64,000 nt of DNA from Nelumbo lutea. Lineage: Eukaryota; Streptophyta; Magnoliopsida; Proteales; Nelumbonaceae. The position numbers and the translations under genes are program-made. Below the pieces are notes generated by a model. That model was given only the letters and a program-made list of their open reading frames with translations. It did no database searches and was not told the DNA's origin. Below are positions 1-11,640 of the stretch, piece after piece. Where the stretch lies: the NCBI GenBank assembly GCA_022828595.1, contig JAKGHH010000001.1:142929017-142993016 (forward strand). Reading direction: 5' to 3'. Each line of letters starts with the position of its first letter. Position 1 is the stretch's first letter.

Positions 1-2569
1 CTTGTCCAGAATCCCGTGAAAGCCTCTTCACTGCTATCTCTTGTCCTGTTGGTAGCTCACCCTGCAAATGATCATGTAGAGAAAGTCAAAATAATTTCCC
101 CCCTAACAGTGTATGACTGTTTGGTGGGAGCTCGATCTAATAGTTTAGGAAGAAAAAGAGAAAATGAAAAAGTTCTTAAACTCTTAGGAGCTGGAAAAAA
201 ATGGTTAAATACAATCATGGGGACTTTACCTTGTAAACAGGACCAAAACCACCCTTTCCAATAATTGTTGTGAAAGAGAAATTCTTAGTGGCATCTCTAA
301 TTGTATCCAAATCAAACAATGGTAACTCTAGGTCTTCCTCTGGATTCTCTTGAATGTGCAAGTCTCTATCTGTTAATTAGAAAAATATAATTGGATAGAT
401 GAATCAGAGGGATAAATCAATGTAACCAAACATCTCTAAGTCACTTTCAAGTACATTAGCATTCAGCTGCAGTCAACATTCAATTATCATGGCCTAAGAA
501 ATGTTAACAATGCTCAGTGTTTCAATTTGTAGCAATATACAATAGAAGCAAACTAATGCACTTTGCCTTCTTCAAGAAGGAAAAAGAAATTGTCTGGGTT
601 GAAGTAGTGAGTCATATGATACTGACCTCTTCTGAATGCTCTCTTTCTGTTCCATATGATGCACCAACCAATGGAACCAATGACAAGCACAGTGGAAATT
701 GCTGAAAGGCTAATTATGATCACCACTTGCTTCTTGTTATTGGAATCTACAGTCAACATCACCAAATTAAAAAGTGTAAGATCATTTTGTTTCAGAAGCA
801 GTAAATGAGTTTAATTATCATTTGGTTGTGATTCAGTCCTAGCTTCAATCCTGTCCTGCATATACCAAACTAGGCCTGAAAAGAACAGAATAATCTCACA
901 CCGTGACAGGTTAGCACAGTGATATTTAACCAACCCATCAAGGAAATAATTCCATCCATGCCTGACCATGGAAATTTCCAGACATGCATGGCCACATCAC
1001 CAGGTACAGAAAGTGTAAAGAATTTTGTTTCATAAACGGGATAGGAGTTCAATATATCAGTTAGTCATAAAAATCAGTCCCATGCAGCATGAAATATACT
1101 CTTTATATAGTACTGAGCTAGGCCTGGCCGAAACAGATTAATTCCATCTTGAGATGGGATGCTTAGACAACCGCTCAAGGACATCATTCATTCCACGGCT
1201 AACCCTGACAAGGCCTTGACCTGGCGAACTAACAGGCAAAAAAATGACTGCAGCTCAACCACTTAAAGGGAATAAAAGCACAAGAATAATTACCTAGTTC
1301 CGAAGCCGCAAGCCGAACATAGAGGTCATGTCCACCTTCAACATACTGTCTAATATCAATCAGAACATCAGACCAGACCACACAGCCACTGTTTTCTGTA
1401 ATAGAATAAGCCTTGCAAGAGCAGTTATTTAAGCATACCATCTCGCAGTCCTCAGAGCTCATACTCATGTTCCCCAAAATTTGCGATGCATCTGGCAATT
1501 TCAATCCTTGAAACTTGTAGAATCCCTCTCCCATTTTGCAATCTGATGATGGTGATTTTGGAACACACCCATCGGACCAATCCAGAGCATTATAATCTTG
1601 TGGTACTTTGGGTGTGAACCCCTTCAGGCACTCGCAGACTGGTGAATCATTGATGTTGCAGATACCAAAACCACCACACAGCCCATAATTGTCACAGTTG
1701 TCCTTCTGCAACATTATTATATCAACCCATTCTTGCCGCCTATCGTTCCATGTAAGATACTGAAGCGACCCAGACTGATTCACCACAAACCTCGTTATAG
1801 CTGATTTGTCATTGTTCTCGAACGCATAATACACTTCCTCCGCATCAAAGACGAAGATGGGATTGAAAACCGAGTTTTTCCTCATAAAGCCACCACCAAA
1901 TCGAACCCCATCCCATGGCCCACTTCGATATTGAACATCTTCTGACTCTCCACCCTTGCGTAGGAGTAGCTGAGGAAGACCACGAATATCTAGTTTGTAA
2001 GTGAAATCTCCCGTGGAAGGGTCCTCTACAGCCTTCCAGGATGTCAAGTACCAGCTATGGCCGGTTTTAAAGTTCAATCCAAACTTCATTCCTGGCATCA
2101 ATGTATCGGACGGATAATCAAAGCTCTGCCATAGAAAGCTTTCTGAATCATCACCACTCTCATCTCTTAGAACAAGATTTCCAGAGTCTAAGAGCCGTGC
2201 AATTGGGATCTTGGCTTCTCTGGACGAAATCGAGGACCATAAAATGCTCCCTGTCTTGTTGAGGAGTACAAGATTTCCATCATCTCCGATCTTTAGAGCT
2301 CCGGAGGAATCTGTAAGTGGGTTGTCTCTGTTTGCGACCCAAACTATTGTAGGAAGAGGGATGTTCTTGTACCATATCCCCAAGTAACAGTTCCTGGAAT
2401 TGCCGGGAGTGAAGAATCCAAGTTCAAAGGTTTGGCCTGCGGAAACAAGGGTTTGATCACCTGTAATAGTTTGGTTTAGAGCCATGGTGTCGACTGCTAT
2501 CGAGATGTTTGACAGGAAACAAAGAACACTGTAGCAAAATATTAACAAGGGAAGGCCCTTCAACTCCAT
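1..2569 (-). CDS. G-type lectin S-receptor-like Ser/Thr kinase, gene 1 (3' part outside window)
   Basis: Plasma-membrane receptor kinase of the S-domain class. Exons read on the minus strand: 2569-1294, 746-627, 369-230 and 61 to beyond position 1. Splice phases fit (1 nt carried over twice, then phase 0), with GT donors at 1293, 626 and 229 and AG acceptors before 746, 369 and 61. Exon 1 encodes a signal peptide (about residues 1-25), the bulb-lectin domain with the WVANRDNP motif, the S-locus glycoprotein region (SGPWDG), an EGF-like segment ([13 protein letters not shown]) and a Cys-rich PAN/apple domain. Exon 2 carries the transmembrane segment ([20 protein letters not shown]) and a basic stop-transfer. 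Exon 3 ends in the glycine loop [10 protein letters not shown]. The last partial exon holds the ATP-binding Lys (EIAVKRL, about residue 524). No stop or frameshift is seen, so it is probably functional, but the catalytic half is not visible. Ligand unknown. Confidence 0.92.
771..1208. repeat. Diverged tandem duplication inside intron 1 of gene 1
   Basis: Two segments of about 196 bp, 771-966 and 1011-1208, align along their length. Shared blocks include AAGTGTAAG/AAGTGTAAA followed by TTTTGTTTCA, then CTAGGCCTG, then an AATTCCATC block and a CAAGGA block before CTAACC or CTGACC. The similarity appears to run a little beyond 771 toward the acceptor of exon 2 (ACATCACCA in both), so the duplication may have included the edge of that exon. 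By-eye alignment only. Confidence 0.6.
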
Positions 2570-3689
2570 TGATCCTCGTTCTCAAACAGCGAACAAGTTT
2601 GTTCATATGAAGGTTGAAACTAAAAATTTAAATTAAATAACCATATAGTTCAAAAATCATTAAAATGAACATGAAAGAGTACTCTTGACTTATTATTATG
2701 AACCGTGCCATTCCAGAACCAATTATTTAGTTTTCAGGGGTTTGCATCATAACCGGATGTTTTCTTTTATATTTCTCTTCTTTTTTTTTTCATTTATACC
2801 ATGAAAAATAAACTTCCTTTTACTTAAAAATAAGTAAAAACTCTCAACTAACGATGTTGACAAGAGAAAAGAAAATAATAGGAGAAGATGACGGTCCATC
2901 CACAAAACTAAAAGATCCATGACTTTAATCTTCTTCCCTTCGATGACCGTTGCTGGTTGACAAGTGACAACGCCATCACATCGTTTAATAAACAAAAGAA
3001 GTGAGAATTCACATGAGAAAGCAAAAATGAATAAACTCCTATTGCACGCTCCCATGTAGAAATTCTAGATCGAGAAGCCAGTAATACTATCTATATCTAC
3101 ATAATAATCCCATAGGACAATCAATTTTATGATTTGCATATCTTGTTTCGATCCACAATTTATGTTTGAGTGTACCTGCAATTTAAAGAGATTGAAAGTT
3201 TTTTGACAGCCTTTGTGATGGACTTTAAACTAATTAAATTAAACTTGTTTTGTGAATAATAAAAGATATGGTAATGGGCTGACTTTGTAAATATTTTGTG
3301 GGAAACAATATGATTTCAATTATAGTGGGTACCTACCCATTTTTCATATTTAAAAGGATTATTTAACCCTTTTTTTTTCTGCAAAGGAGGCTGGAGACCC
3401 TTCTACTCTATCCTCGGACCTCTTCTTCTTCTTGACCTTAAGATTTTAATAATGTATTTGCATGGATGGACTTGGAACTGCGCTACAACGAGTCAGAAAT
3501 CCTTTCAACCGGTCCACCATCAGCGGATCATCTCGTAGATTCGTATACAAAAAAAAATAATAATAATAATAATTAATGCAGACCAACCTAATACACGACA
3601 GATGTCAAAGTAAACTAATGTGTACCGTGTTTTCTTTCATCAATTTTTGAATGAGGCCCATGGGGACAATTTCATTTCGTCAATCGATT
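2570..3689. other. Upstream region of gene 1, AT-rich, no gene
   Basis: This is the promoter side of gene 1. There is no convincing TATA box close to the ATG; the nearest TATA-like string is around 2642. A short trinucleotide microsatellite (ATA/TAA repeats) lies at about 3551-3575 and T- or A-runs are common. No open frame resembles a known protein. Confidence 0.6.
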
Positions 3690-4429
3690 ATCAATCTCGG
3701 GATATAAGGTTATTAGAAGGGGGCCATACAGATTCCTATTATTTATTTGGAAAATATTAAGGGATGGAATACTTACAAAAGACAAATGTAAGAAATGGCT
3801 GCCACAGATAGATCGAACTGGGTTGCATTTTCTGCAGCAATGAGGTAGAATCCATGCACCTTCAATGTTCTTTCTCGAAAGCAGTCTGGCTCGAGGCACA
3901 AGTAGGGATCAACTAAAAAAAAAAATTATCGCACAATCCTTCCACCAGAAAATTCTCCTCCATTAATGGTTTCTTCAACTATCACTACAACTCCCCAAAT
4001 AACAGGAAGCACTCTGCACTTTTAGAAGAGGATTTATGTTGTTCTACCTCATCTGGGAAGCAAGGAACAAGAAGCTTATCATGAACAAATGCAAATTACA
4101 TCCATGGACATCATCACTAGCTAAATGGAAATCCTATTCATCTAGTAGTGTATCTCAGCCAAGAACCATTTCTAGCTATGGTATTGGAAAGGGAAGAAGG
4201 TATACCAAATGGTTTTAATTCATTACAAATTGATGGATGATCTTATGACCCGTCTACAGGCAATTCAGGTTTCAGGATAAGTTTTCATCCTCCAACAAGC
4301 ACGAGGCCGAAAAATTATTTGTGAAGGAAATCCCAGCAGGGCTATTAACCCATATGATGCTGAATTGAGGGCTTTAATAACAAGCTGGATGAAGCTTCAA
4401 CACAAAATATGGATAGATAGGCTTATTTT
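3690..4429 (+). pseudogene. Older LINE fragment, left part (zf-RVT and start of RNase H)
   Basis: This is the 3' part of a decayed plant L1-type LINE. Translation in shifting frames gives the zf-RVT finger near 3820-3880 (CIFCSNEVESMHLQC, spacing C-X2-C..H..C, then FSKAVW), then a WEARNKK segment near 4050-4075, and the beginning of an RNase H domain near 4340-4410 (AELRAL). It stops abruptly at 4429, where a younger LINE is inserted, and resumes at 11341. It has several stops and frameshifts and is not functional. Confidence 0.75.
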
Positions 4430-4479
4430 TCTTCTGTGGTAGATGTTGAAGCACTGAGGGGAGTTCCTTGCAAGCCGAA

Positions 4480-5420
4480 AAATGGAGAGAAGTTTCATGC
4501 AGGCGGGGAACTGGCGAGTGGAGCTGGTTGTTGAAACAAAGAAATTTCTATTCGAGCAAGGGCGGACAAAGGGTAAATCTCATTTGAAAATCAGGGAAGG
4601 TAGTAGGGCAATGATCTTTCTACCATAGGAAGCTTGCCTTTGGTTGAAAGGCTTTTTCGATGGAATAGTCAACACTATCAGGGAAGAAGGATGGAAAAAT
4701 TCATTGAAGTGTGGTGGAAGAAGATTTGAGGCAGTACTTAGAAAGAATGAGGGGCTTGTTCTTCACAGTAACAGAGCACTTTGGCCCTAACAAGAAGCAA
4801 ATGATTTGTGTGCTGGAAGAGCAGAGGGAGCAAGGTTGGAGTTCCTTTGCTAGCAACCTTCAGGCTTTCCTCGTGAAGATTGAGAGGAAGGTCGAAGAGC
4901 CTATTAGAAGCCCATTGGTAAGTAACTCCACCACCCACTGCTTCCCAGTGTCGAGCAAGGAGCAGATCCCGCTCTATCAAGAAGTCACGATAAATTGTGC
5001 AACTGTACATCGGAAGATAACACTCGAAGAAGAGAGAAGCAACTGGGAGCACATAATGGTATTAAACGCAGATAGGGTGGTAAGGGATTGGACAAAAGTT
5101 CTTGATGCAGTGGTGGAGAGATTGGGAGTAGCTGGTGACGTTGTTCTACTGCCATTTTCTGAGAAGAAAGCAATCTTTGATGTAGGTAATGAGAAGTTGA
5201 GCTTCAACATGGTTCGAATTGATGGTGGATTGATACAGATTCAAACTGAATTCCAATCTGCAATGAAGTAGAACCAGAAGAAGGCAGCTTTTCGATTAAA
5301 CTATTAGGGCTTCCCTTTAACCTTTGGAATGAACTGATTCTGTGAAAAATCACAAAAGCCTTAGGTGGAGTATTGTTGGAGCTAAACCAGAGGAACTTGC
5401 GAGCTGTGGAGAGAAGGTTG
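4480..5420 (+). pseudogene. LINE ORF1-like protein (DUF4283-type)
   Basis: The longest open stretch is 4711-5271 (186 codons). Reading across frames, a segment near 4510-4620 (GNWRVELV...IREGSRAMIFLP) and a segment near 5310-5395 (GLPFNLW.. ALGG..) match the pattern of the DUF4283 nucleic-acid-binding domain that precedes the endonuclease in plant LINEs. It probably coated the element RNA. It is broken by stops and frameshifts. The family assignment is from motif memory, without a search. Confidence 0.65.
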
Positions 5421-7149
5421 TAGGCATAAAGTCGGAGAATGTGCCTCGTTCAATTGAAATCTTCTCTGGAGGCGCCTGGTACAAGGTTTGGCTAGCTTCA
5501 GAAGTTGAGGCGTCACTCTGGGGAAGACGAACAGAGGTAGGGGACGATGGTGAGGTGGCGGGTTAGAGGACACGTGGCCTGAAAGGAATGGAGGAGGAGA
5601 AGAATGGTAGAGTGAAAAAAGAAGGGGAGCAATCACAGGGGGTTAACGGGTCTCGAAGCATCCCATTTAAGGCAATTAATTCAAAATATTTTGAATTAAA
5701 GACAATTAATAATGGTGGCCCTTCCAATGCTGACATGGCCAAAAGGGGAATTGGTTCGGTTGGTCTCAACCGAGCCGATCGGAAGAAGGGGTGAGCCAAC
5801 TATTAGACCACAGGAGGCTCATAGCGGACCACGTGACTTTTTAAGTTGTCACGTGGGTCGGGTAAGGGAGAGGGAGATGGTAGATGAGAATTCCCATCTA
5901 TCATCTTCTTAGGTAGGCGCGGCTAAAACGAACCTGGTACAGAGGCGGCGAACAGAAAGAGAAACAAGATCTCTGAGCTGGGTCTCTCAGCTAGACGTTG
6001 ACAAACAGGCTTCTCGTGCAGTAGATCGCCCTAATCCACGCTACTTGAGGGACAGAACAGAAGAAAGGGAAGAGGAAGATAAAGGTTGGTTAAGCTGCAA
6101 TTCAGAGAACGAAGTTGAGGAGGAGAGTTCAGGAGAGACCTCAAGCCTAGGGAGTTTGGAGGAGGAAAAACTCCAAGAAGAAGAAAAAAAGGAGACATTA
6201 AATTTGGAGTGTCTCTTTCTTGGAGATTGGGAGGGTACACAAAAGGATATCGCGGAGGTACGGAAGAACAAGACAGAAATCACCAACAGAGCAGCTCAAA
6301 CCCAAAAAGATGGGGGGCAAATTGAAGGCCCACAAGTGGATAAGCCTTCACCAAGCCTTAGTGCTAGGCAAGAAACCGAGAAGGCGTTAGCTCATGTTAA
6401 CCCAAAACTGAATAGGGATATACAACGGAGAGGTAAATATTCGGGTAAGAGAAGTGGTTTTTGTGTTAACCAAATGGCGGGGAATATTTCCCTCCAAAAC
6501 GAGGAGACAGGAAATTCTAACTATTCCTTACTGGGTTTGACAACCATTTGTCCTCGTATGCACCTCGCTTTAAATTCTTAGTGGAGCTCAGGTAACTCCG
6601 TTAACTCTGTACATTCAGTTTTTGCTACTAATGAGATTTCTGTGTCCATTGTTCTAGATTCTCTTCCCAGTTCAGAGTGAGAAGCGCACAAGAAGACATC
6701 AGAGGGAGATGGAAGGGAAGGAGAGGGTGGAGGAAACTTGCAGGGATAAAAGAGTTTGGGGAATCATTGAAACTATAATGGGTGAAATTGAAATAAATGA
6801 TTTAAAGAGGAATGTTACAAATGGGATAGAAATGGTTTGCAACGGGGAGTTTGAGGGCAGAGTTGAGGAGATGGCTAGGAGTGGAGAGCACAAAGATATT
6901 AGAAGAGGGGAGACTAGTAAGGAGGATTCAATAGCAAAATTTGTTGGAAAGTTAGGGTGTAAACTAAAGAACCCAAATGATCTAAAAGCTTTTCTACAAA
7001 AAAAGATGAGAGTAAGATTAAAAAAAAAAGAAAATCGAGTGAAGTTGAGAGGTTAAAAAGAGATATTGAAGGGGATAAGAAGTTTTTGGGGTGAGAGGGA
7101 AGAGAAGGAAAGGGATTAAATAATTCTTTGGTGGTGTTAGGGTTGTCTC

Positions 7150-10100
7150 CTAAAGTTGAAATGAGAATCCTAAGTTGAAATGTGCGGGGGTTGGGTAGTG
7201 TTAAGAAAAAAGCAACTATCAAAGAGGTGAACAAGAAGTTCAACCTGAATGTGGTATTAATTCAGGAATCCAAGAGATCTAATTTCGATAACAGATGGGC
7301 AAGAGGTGTTTAGAGGTTAAGGGGGGTAAGATGAGTGACTACTCCATCATGGGGAGCTTTAGGTGGAATTGTAACTTTGTAGAAAGAAGATGTGATGATA
7401 GGGTTGGAGGAATTAATAGGAGACCATTCAGTCTCTGTGAAGTTCAGGCAGGTGGAAGATGGTTTTGAATGGGTTTTAACAAATGTATAGCCCCAATGAC
7501 TATAGGTAGAGGAAGAAATTGTGGGAAGAATTTAATGGTATTAGAGGCCTTTGGGAAGGACCTTAGTGTGTGGGAGGGGATTTTAATGTAGTGAGGTTCA
7601 AAGAAGAGACCAACAACCTAAGACAAAGTGACCACGAGTATGAGGAATTTCAACCAGTTGTGGACACTTTTGAGCTTAAAGAAATTCCACTCCTAAGTCA
7701 TAATTTCACTTGGTCCAACCTACAATCAAGGTTGATATGCTCTAAGCTAGCTAGATCCTTGTTCTCAATAGATTGGGAAGAGCATTGGGGGAATTTGACT
7801 TCTAGGGTACTCCCTAGACTTACTTCAGACCACTGGCCCATAATAATGTGTAAGGAGGAAATAAGAGGAGAATGACCTACCCCCTTTAGGTTTGAGAATA
7901 TGTGGTTGGCATATCCGGGCTTCATTGAGAAAATTAGAGAATGGTGGGAGCAATGTAATCTATTAGTAAAGTGGGAAGGTATGAAATTCCACAAGAAGCT
8001 TCAATTCTTAAAATCCCAGATAAAGGAGTGGAACCATCTAGAGTTTGTAAGATTGAAGGAGAGAAAGTAGAATTTGATGGAATAGATAAATGAATTGGAT
8101 TTGAAGGAAGAAAGGGGATCTTTTGGAAGGAAGACAAGGAACTGAGATGGAGTGTGAGAAGGCAACTGGAAGACCTCTTGTTTAATGAGGAAATAAGTTG
8201 GAGACAGAAATCTAGATGTAAATGGCTAAAGGAGGGAGATAGAAACATGAGGTTTTTCCATTCTATAGCAAATGGTAGGAGAAGGAAGAATTGCATTTCA
8301 AAATTGGAAGTTGAAGGTGCAGTCATTTCCCACCAGTCAGTAATAGTAGAAGCCTTTGTAAATCATTTTAAAGCTATTTTTAGAAGGCCAATAAATGAAA
8401 GGGTTTGGCTAGAGGGGTTGGATTGCCCTACTCTAAGTGGAGCGGATAGGGAGGGGTTAGAGAAGATTTTTGATCTAGAGGAGATAAAGGAAGTAGTGTT
8501 TTCGATGAATAGGACAAAAGCTCTAGGCTCAGATGGGTTCATAATGGCATTTTATCAAGACTGTTGGGATATTGTGAAGCAGGATATTGTGCGGGTCTTT
8601 GAGGAGTTCCACAAAAGGAGAATAATTAATCAGGGTCTAAGCTCCACTTTTATTGCTTTGATCACAAAGAAGAAAGAGGCTTCACAACCAAAGGATTTGA
8701 CCTATCAGTTTGGTGAATAATTTGTATAAGATAATTGCAAAAGTGTTATCTCTAAAGATAAAGAAAATTCTTCCCACCATTATTGCACCCAACCAATGAG
8801 CTTTTGTGAAAGAGAGGCAGATCATTGATCAAATTTTGATTGCAAATGAGAGTTTGGAAAGCTTTAGGAAATCTAAGAAGAAGGGTGTGATTTGCAAATT
8901 AGACTTAGAGAAGACTTATGACCTAGTAGATTGGTCCTTCTTAGTGAAGGTGATGAGAAGTTTTGGTTTTGAAAACAGATGGTGTAAATAGATTTGGGGT
9001 TGTGTTAGGAGATGCCACTATTCTATCTTGATGAATGAAATTGTAAGAGATTTCTTTCTTGGCTTGGGAGGAATAAGACAAGGAGATCCACTTTCTCCCT
9101 TCCTATTCACTTTGATTGCAAATGTTTTAGAGAGATTAATTCATAGAGCTGGCTTGAGGAACTTAGTAAAAGGATAGAGAGTAGGAAGGGAGTAGGTATC
9201 ACTTACACACTTATAGCTTATAGTTTGCAGATGACACAATTCTATTCTGTGAAGGTGGGAACATAAATTGGATAGGGAATTTGAAATTGGTGATACAACT
9301 ATTTGAGAAGATGTCTAATCTCAAAGTGAACTTTGATAAAAGTTGTATGGTGGGAGTGAATTTGGAGGAAAGGGAAGTAAGTGAATATGTAGGTTTGTTA
9401 AGGTGTGCAATTTTAAATTGGCCTTTAACTTACTTGGGCATCCTTAGGAAATAATTCCATGAAGGACAACTTTTGGAACCCGGTATTGGAAAGATTTGAG
9501 AAAAAGCTTGCTTCTTGGAGGAAAAGTTATCTCTCACTAGGGAGAAGAATCACTTTGATTAGGTCTACCCTAGCTAATCTTTCTGTTTACTTTCTATCAG
9601 TGCTTAAGATTCCCACAAAGGTCTCAAATAGGGTGGAAAAGTTAATGAAGGATTTCTTTTGGGAATCAAGAAAGCAGAAGAAAGATCGCAGGGTGAGTTG
9701 GGAGGTGGTAATTAGAAGTAAGAAGCTATGAGGGCTTGGGATTGGGAATATCAGGAAAAGAAATATGGCATTGTTGGGAATATCTGGAAGACAATGACTG
9801 GGATCCAAGAATCTTAGCAAGGGATAGATGGTTCCCCTTAGAAAGCCATTCATGATTTGCTTCCGGTTTTCTCCCCTTGGATAAGGTATGATTTAAACTC
9901 TAATAATCTTACAAAATTTTGGGAGCAGCCTTGGGTTGGGGATTCATCTATGATGGACCAATTTCCCTCTTTGTATGCTTTGTTAGATTTGAAAAATGAA
10001 CCCATTTCTTCATTCTTAGTTCCTTCTGATTCTACTTCCAACTTTGGGTGGAATCTAGGGTTGAGAAGAACAATCAGGGATATAGACATGGGTTGTATTT

Positions 10101-11215
10101 CATCTTTGCTAACCATCTTTGAAAATGTTTTCTTAGACTTGAGTAAGGATGACTCCAGAATTTGGACCCCCTCCTCATCTGGTTCCTTTTCTTTTGCGTC
10201 ATTTTTTTAGACTTTACTCCAACCTCCTACTCCCTTTGGGTTGTCCTTCCCTATTAAAGAGATTTGGAACAAACCCATTCCTCCTCAGGTTGGTAGTTTT
10301 TGCTGGGAAACTTTCTAGAAATAATAAACACAAATGACTTGCTTCAGAGAAAGAGACCCAATTCTTGTTTACTTCATAATAGGTGTGTTCTTTGCAAAGC
10401 TGATGGGGAAACAGGTTACCACCTTATGGTTACTTGTCTAGTTACTAAAACTATTTGGGAGAGGGTTTTTTCCCTTTTTGGATGTACTTGGAATCCCCCT
10501 ATAAGTGTGCAAAGTTTGTTTTCTCCTTCGTTCTCAAGATGGCCTAAGAAAAGAGGGTAGGTCATGTGGAGAAGCATTAGGCGGCAATGTGTTGGTCCAT
10601 ATGGGAAGAGAGAAACTCAAGACTTTTTTCATTCAAGGAAAGAACCATGGAGAACTTAATTGAATTGATGCACTTAAGGGTAGCTCACTGGCTGAAATCT
10701 ATAGAGCTATTCTTATATTTTTCCATGGCTGACATATTGAGAAAGTGGAAAGAAATAGCTACCTCGGCCCAATGTAAGAGAACCTCTAGACCTTCTTAGT
10801 CCCCCCTCCCCTTTAGGATTCATAAAATTGAATTTTGATGGTAGTAGTTTAAGGAATCCTATGCCTTCTGAGATTGGGGGAGTGTTCAGGAATGAGGGTG
10901 GGATTATTAATGTTATTTTCTCAAGCCCAATTGGAGAGGGTGACTCTCTTAGGGTTGAGGTTCTAGCAGTTCTAGAAGGAATCCAATGAGCAAGAGAATT
11001 AAAAATTCGATGCTTGGTCATTGAAGGGGACGCAGAGGTGGTGATTAGGTGGCTGAAGGAAGACAACAATGGATTGTGGAGCTACAGAAATGAAAAAAAA
11101 ATTAAATTGTTGAGTAGGGATATTGAGGTGAAGTACAGTTGGGTGAAGAGATGCACTAAGTCAATGGATGATGGGTTAGCCAAGCAAGGGATGCTTAAGG
11201 AATCTATATTTTAGG
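7150..11215 (+). pseudogene. LINE ORF2: endonuclease, reverse transcriptase, zf-RVT, RNase H
   Basis: This polyprotein nicked the target and copied the element RNA. Motifs visible across frames: endonuclease start ILSWNVRGLG (about 7160), GGDFNVV (about 7574) and SDHWP (about 7825); reverse transcriptase K-A-LGSDGF (about 8518), KLDLEKTYD (about 8897), GIRQGDPLSPFLF (about 9070) and the catalytic FADD at 9224-9235; zf-RVT CVLCKADGETGYH (10387-10425); RNase H NFDGSS (about 10830), the Glu-containing LAVLEGI (about 10960) and EGDAEVV (about 11022). At least a dozen stops or frameshifts separate these blocks, so it is inactive. It was probably autonomous before decay. Confidence 0.85.
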
Positions 11216-11340
11216 CAATTTAACTTTCTTCTTTGTTCCTTGTTGCGGGGGAGTTAAGATAGTTTACCTCCCCTTTCTTTACTTAAAGTTTCACAAATTC
11301 TATTATTTAATAAAGCATCTTGTTATTGATAAAAAAAATG

Positions 11341-11640
11341 GATAGGCTAATTTTACATAGTAAGTGTAAGCAACTGTCATTGTTCATGCATAATCAAGTT
11401 ATTGCTACAAATAAGTGGATAGAGTGTTTGCACCATTTGAGGATCAATGCATTGTTAAGGAATTTCAATCAAATACTTTTTGATTTTGTAAATAGACACC
11501 ACAACCAGACAACTTATGTCTTAGCTTATACCGCCTGTAAAGCTAGAGTAATATCTAATTACAACTCTAACTAGCAATAACTCTCATGTAACGTTTAGCT
11601 ATTAATGAATGTGTTGAAGCTGCTTTTCTTTTCTTTTTTT
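11341..11640 (+). pseudogene. Older LINE fragment, right part (end of RNase H)
   Basis: This continues the RNase H interrupted at 4429. The open frame 11320-11574 shows NFNQILFDFVNRHHNQ, typical of the end of plant LINE RNase H (FV.R..N..A..LA). The words IDRLI on the left and DRLI on the right overlap exactly at the target duplication, as expected if one reading frame was split by the insertion. The end is near the T-rich run at 11625-11642. Confidence 0.7.

Larger units (their letters stand above)
4430..11340 (+). mobile_element. Near-full-length plant L1-type LINE retrotransposon (decayed)
   Basis: A non-LTR retrotransposon of about 6.9 kb. In order it has an ORF1-like region with a DUF4283-type segment (about 4480-5400), a low-complexity charged spacer, an AP-endonuclease (7150-7870), reverse transcriptase (8150-9720), a zf-RVT finger (10330-10480) and RNase H (10815-11215), and it ends in an A-rich tail (TTGATAAAAAAA, 11324-11338). 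It is flanked by near-identical target duplications: GATAGGCTTATTTT at 4416-4429 and GATAGGCTAATTTT at 11341-11354. If the flanks are extended to ATGG, the left copy carries one extra GATA. Many in-frame stops show it is dead. It interrupts an older LINE in the same orientation. Confidence 0.9.
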
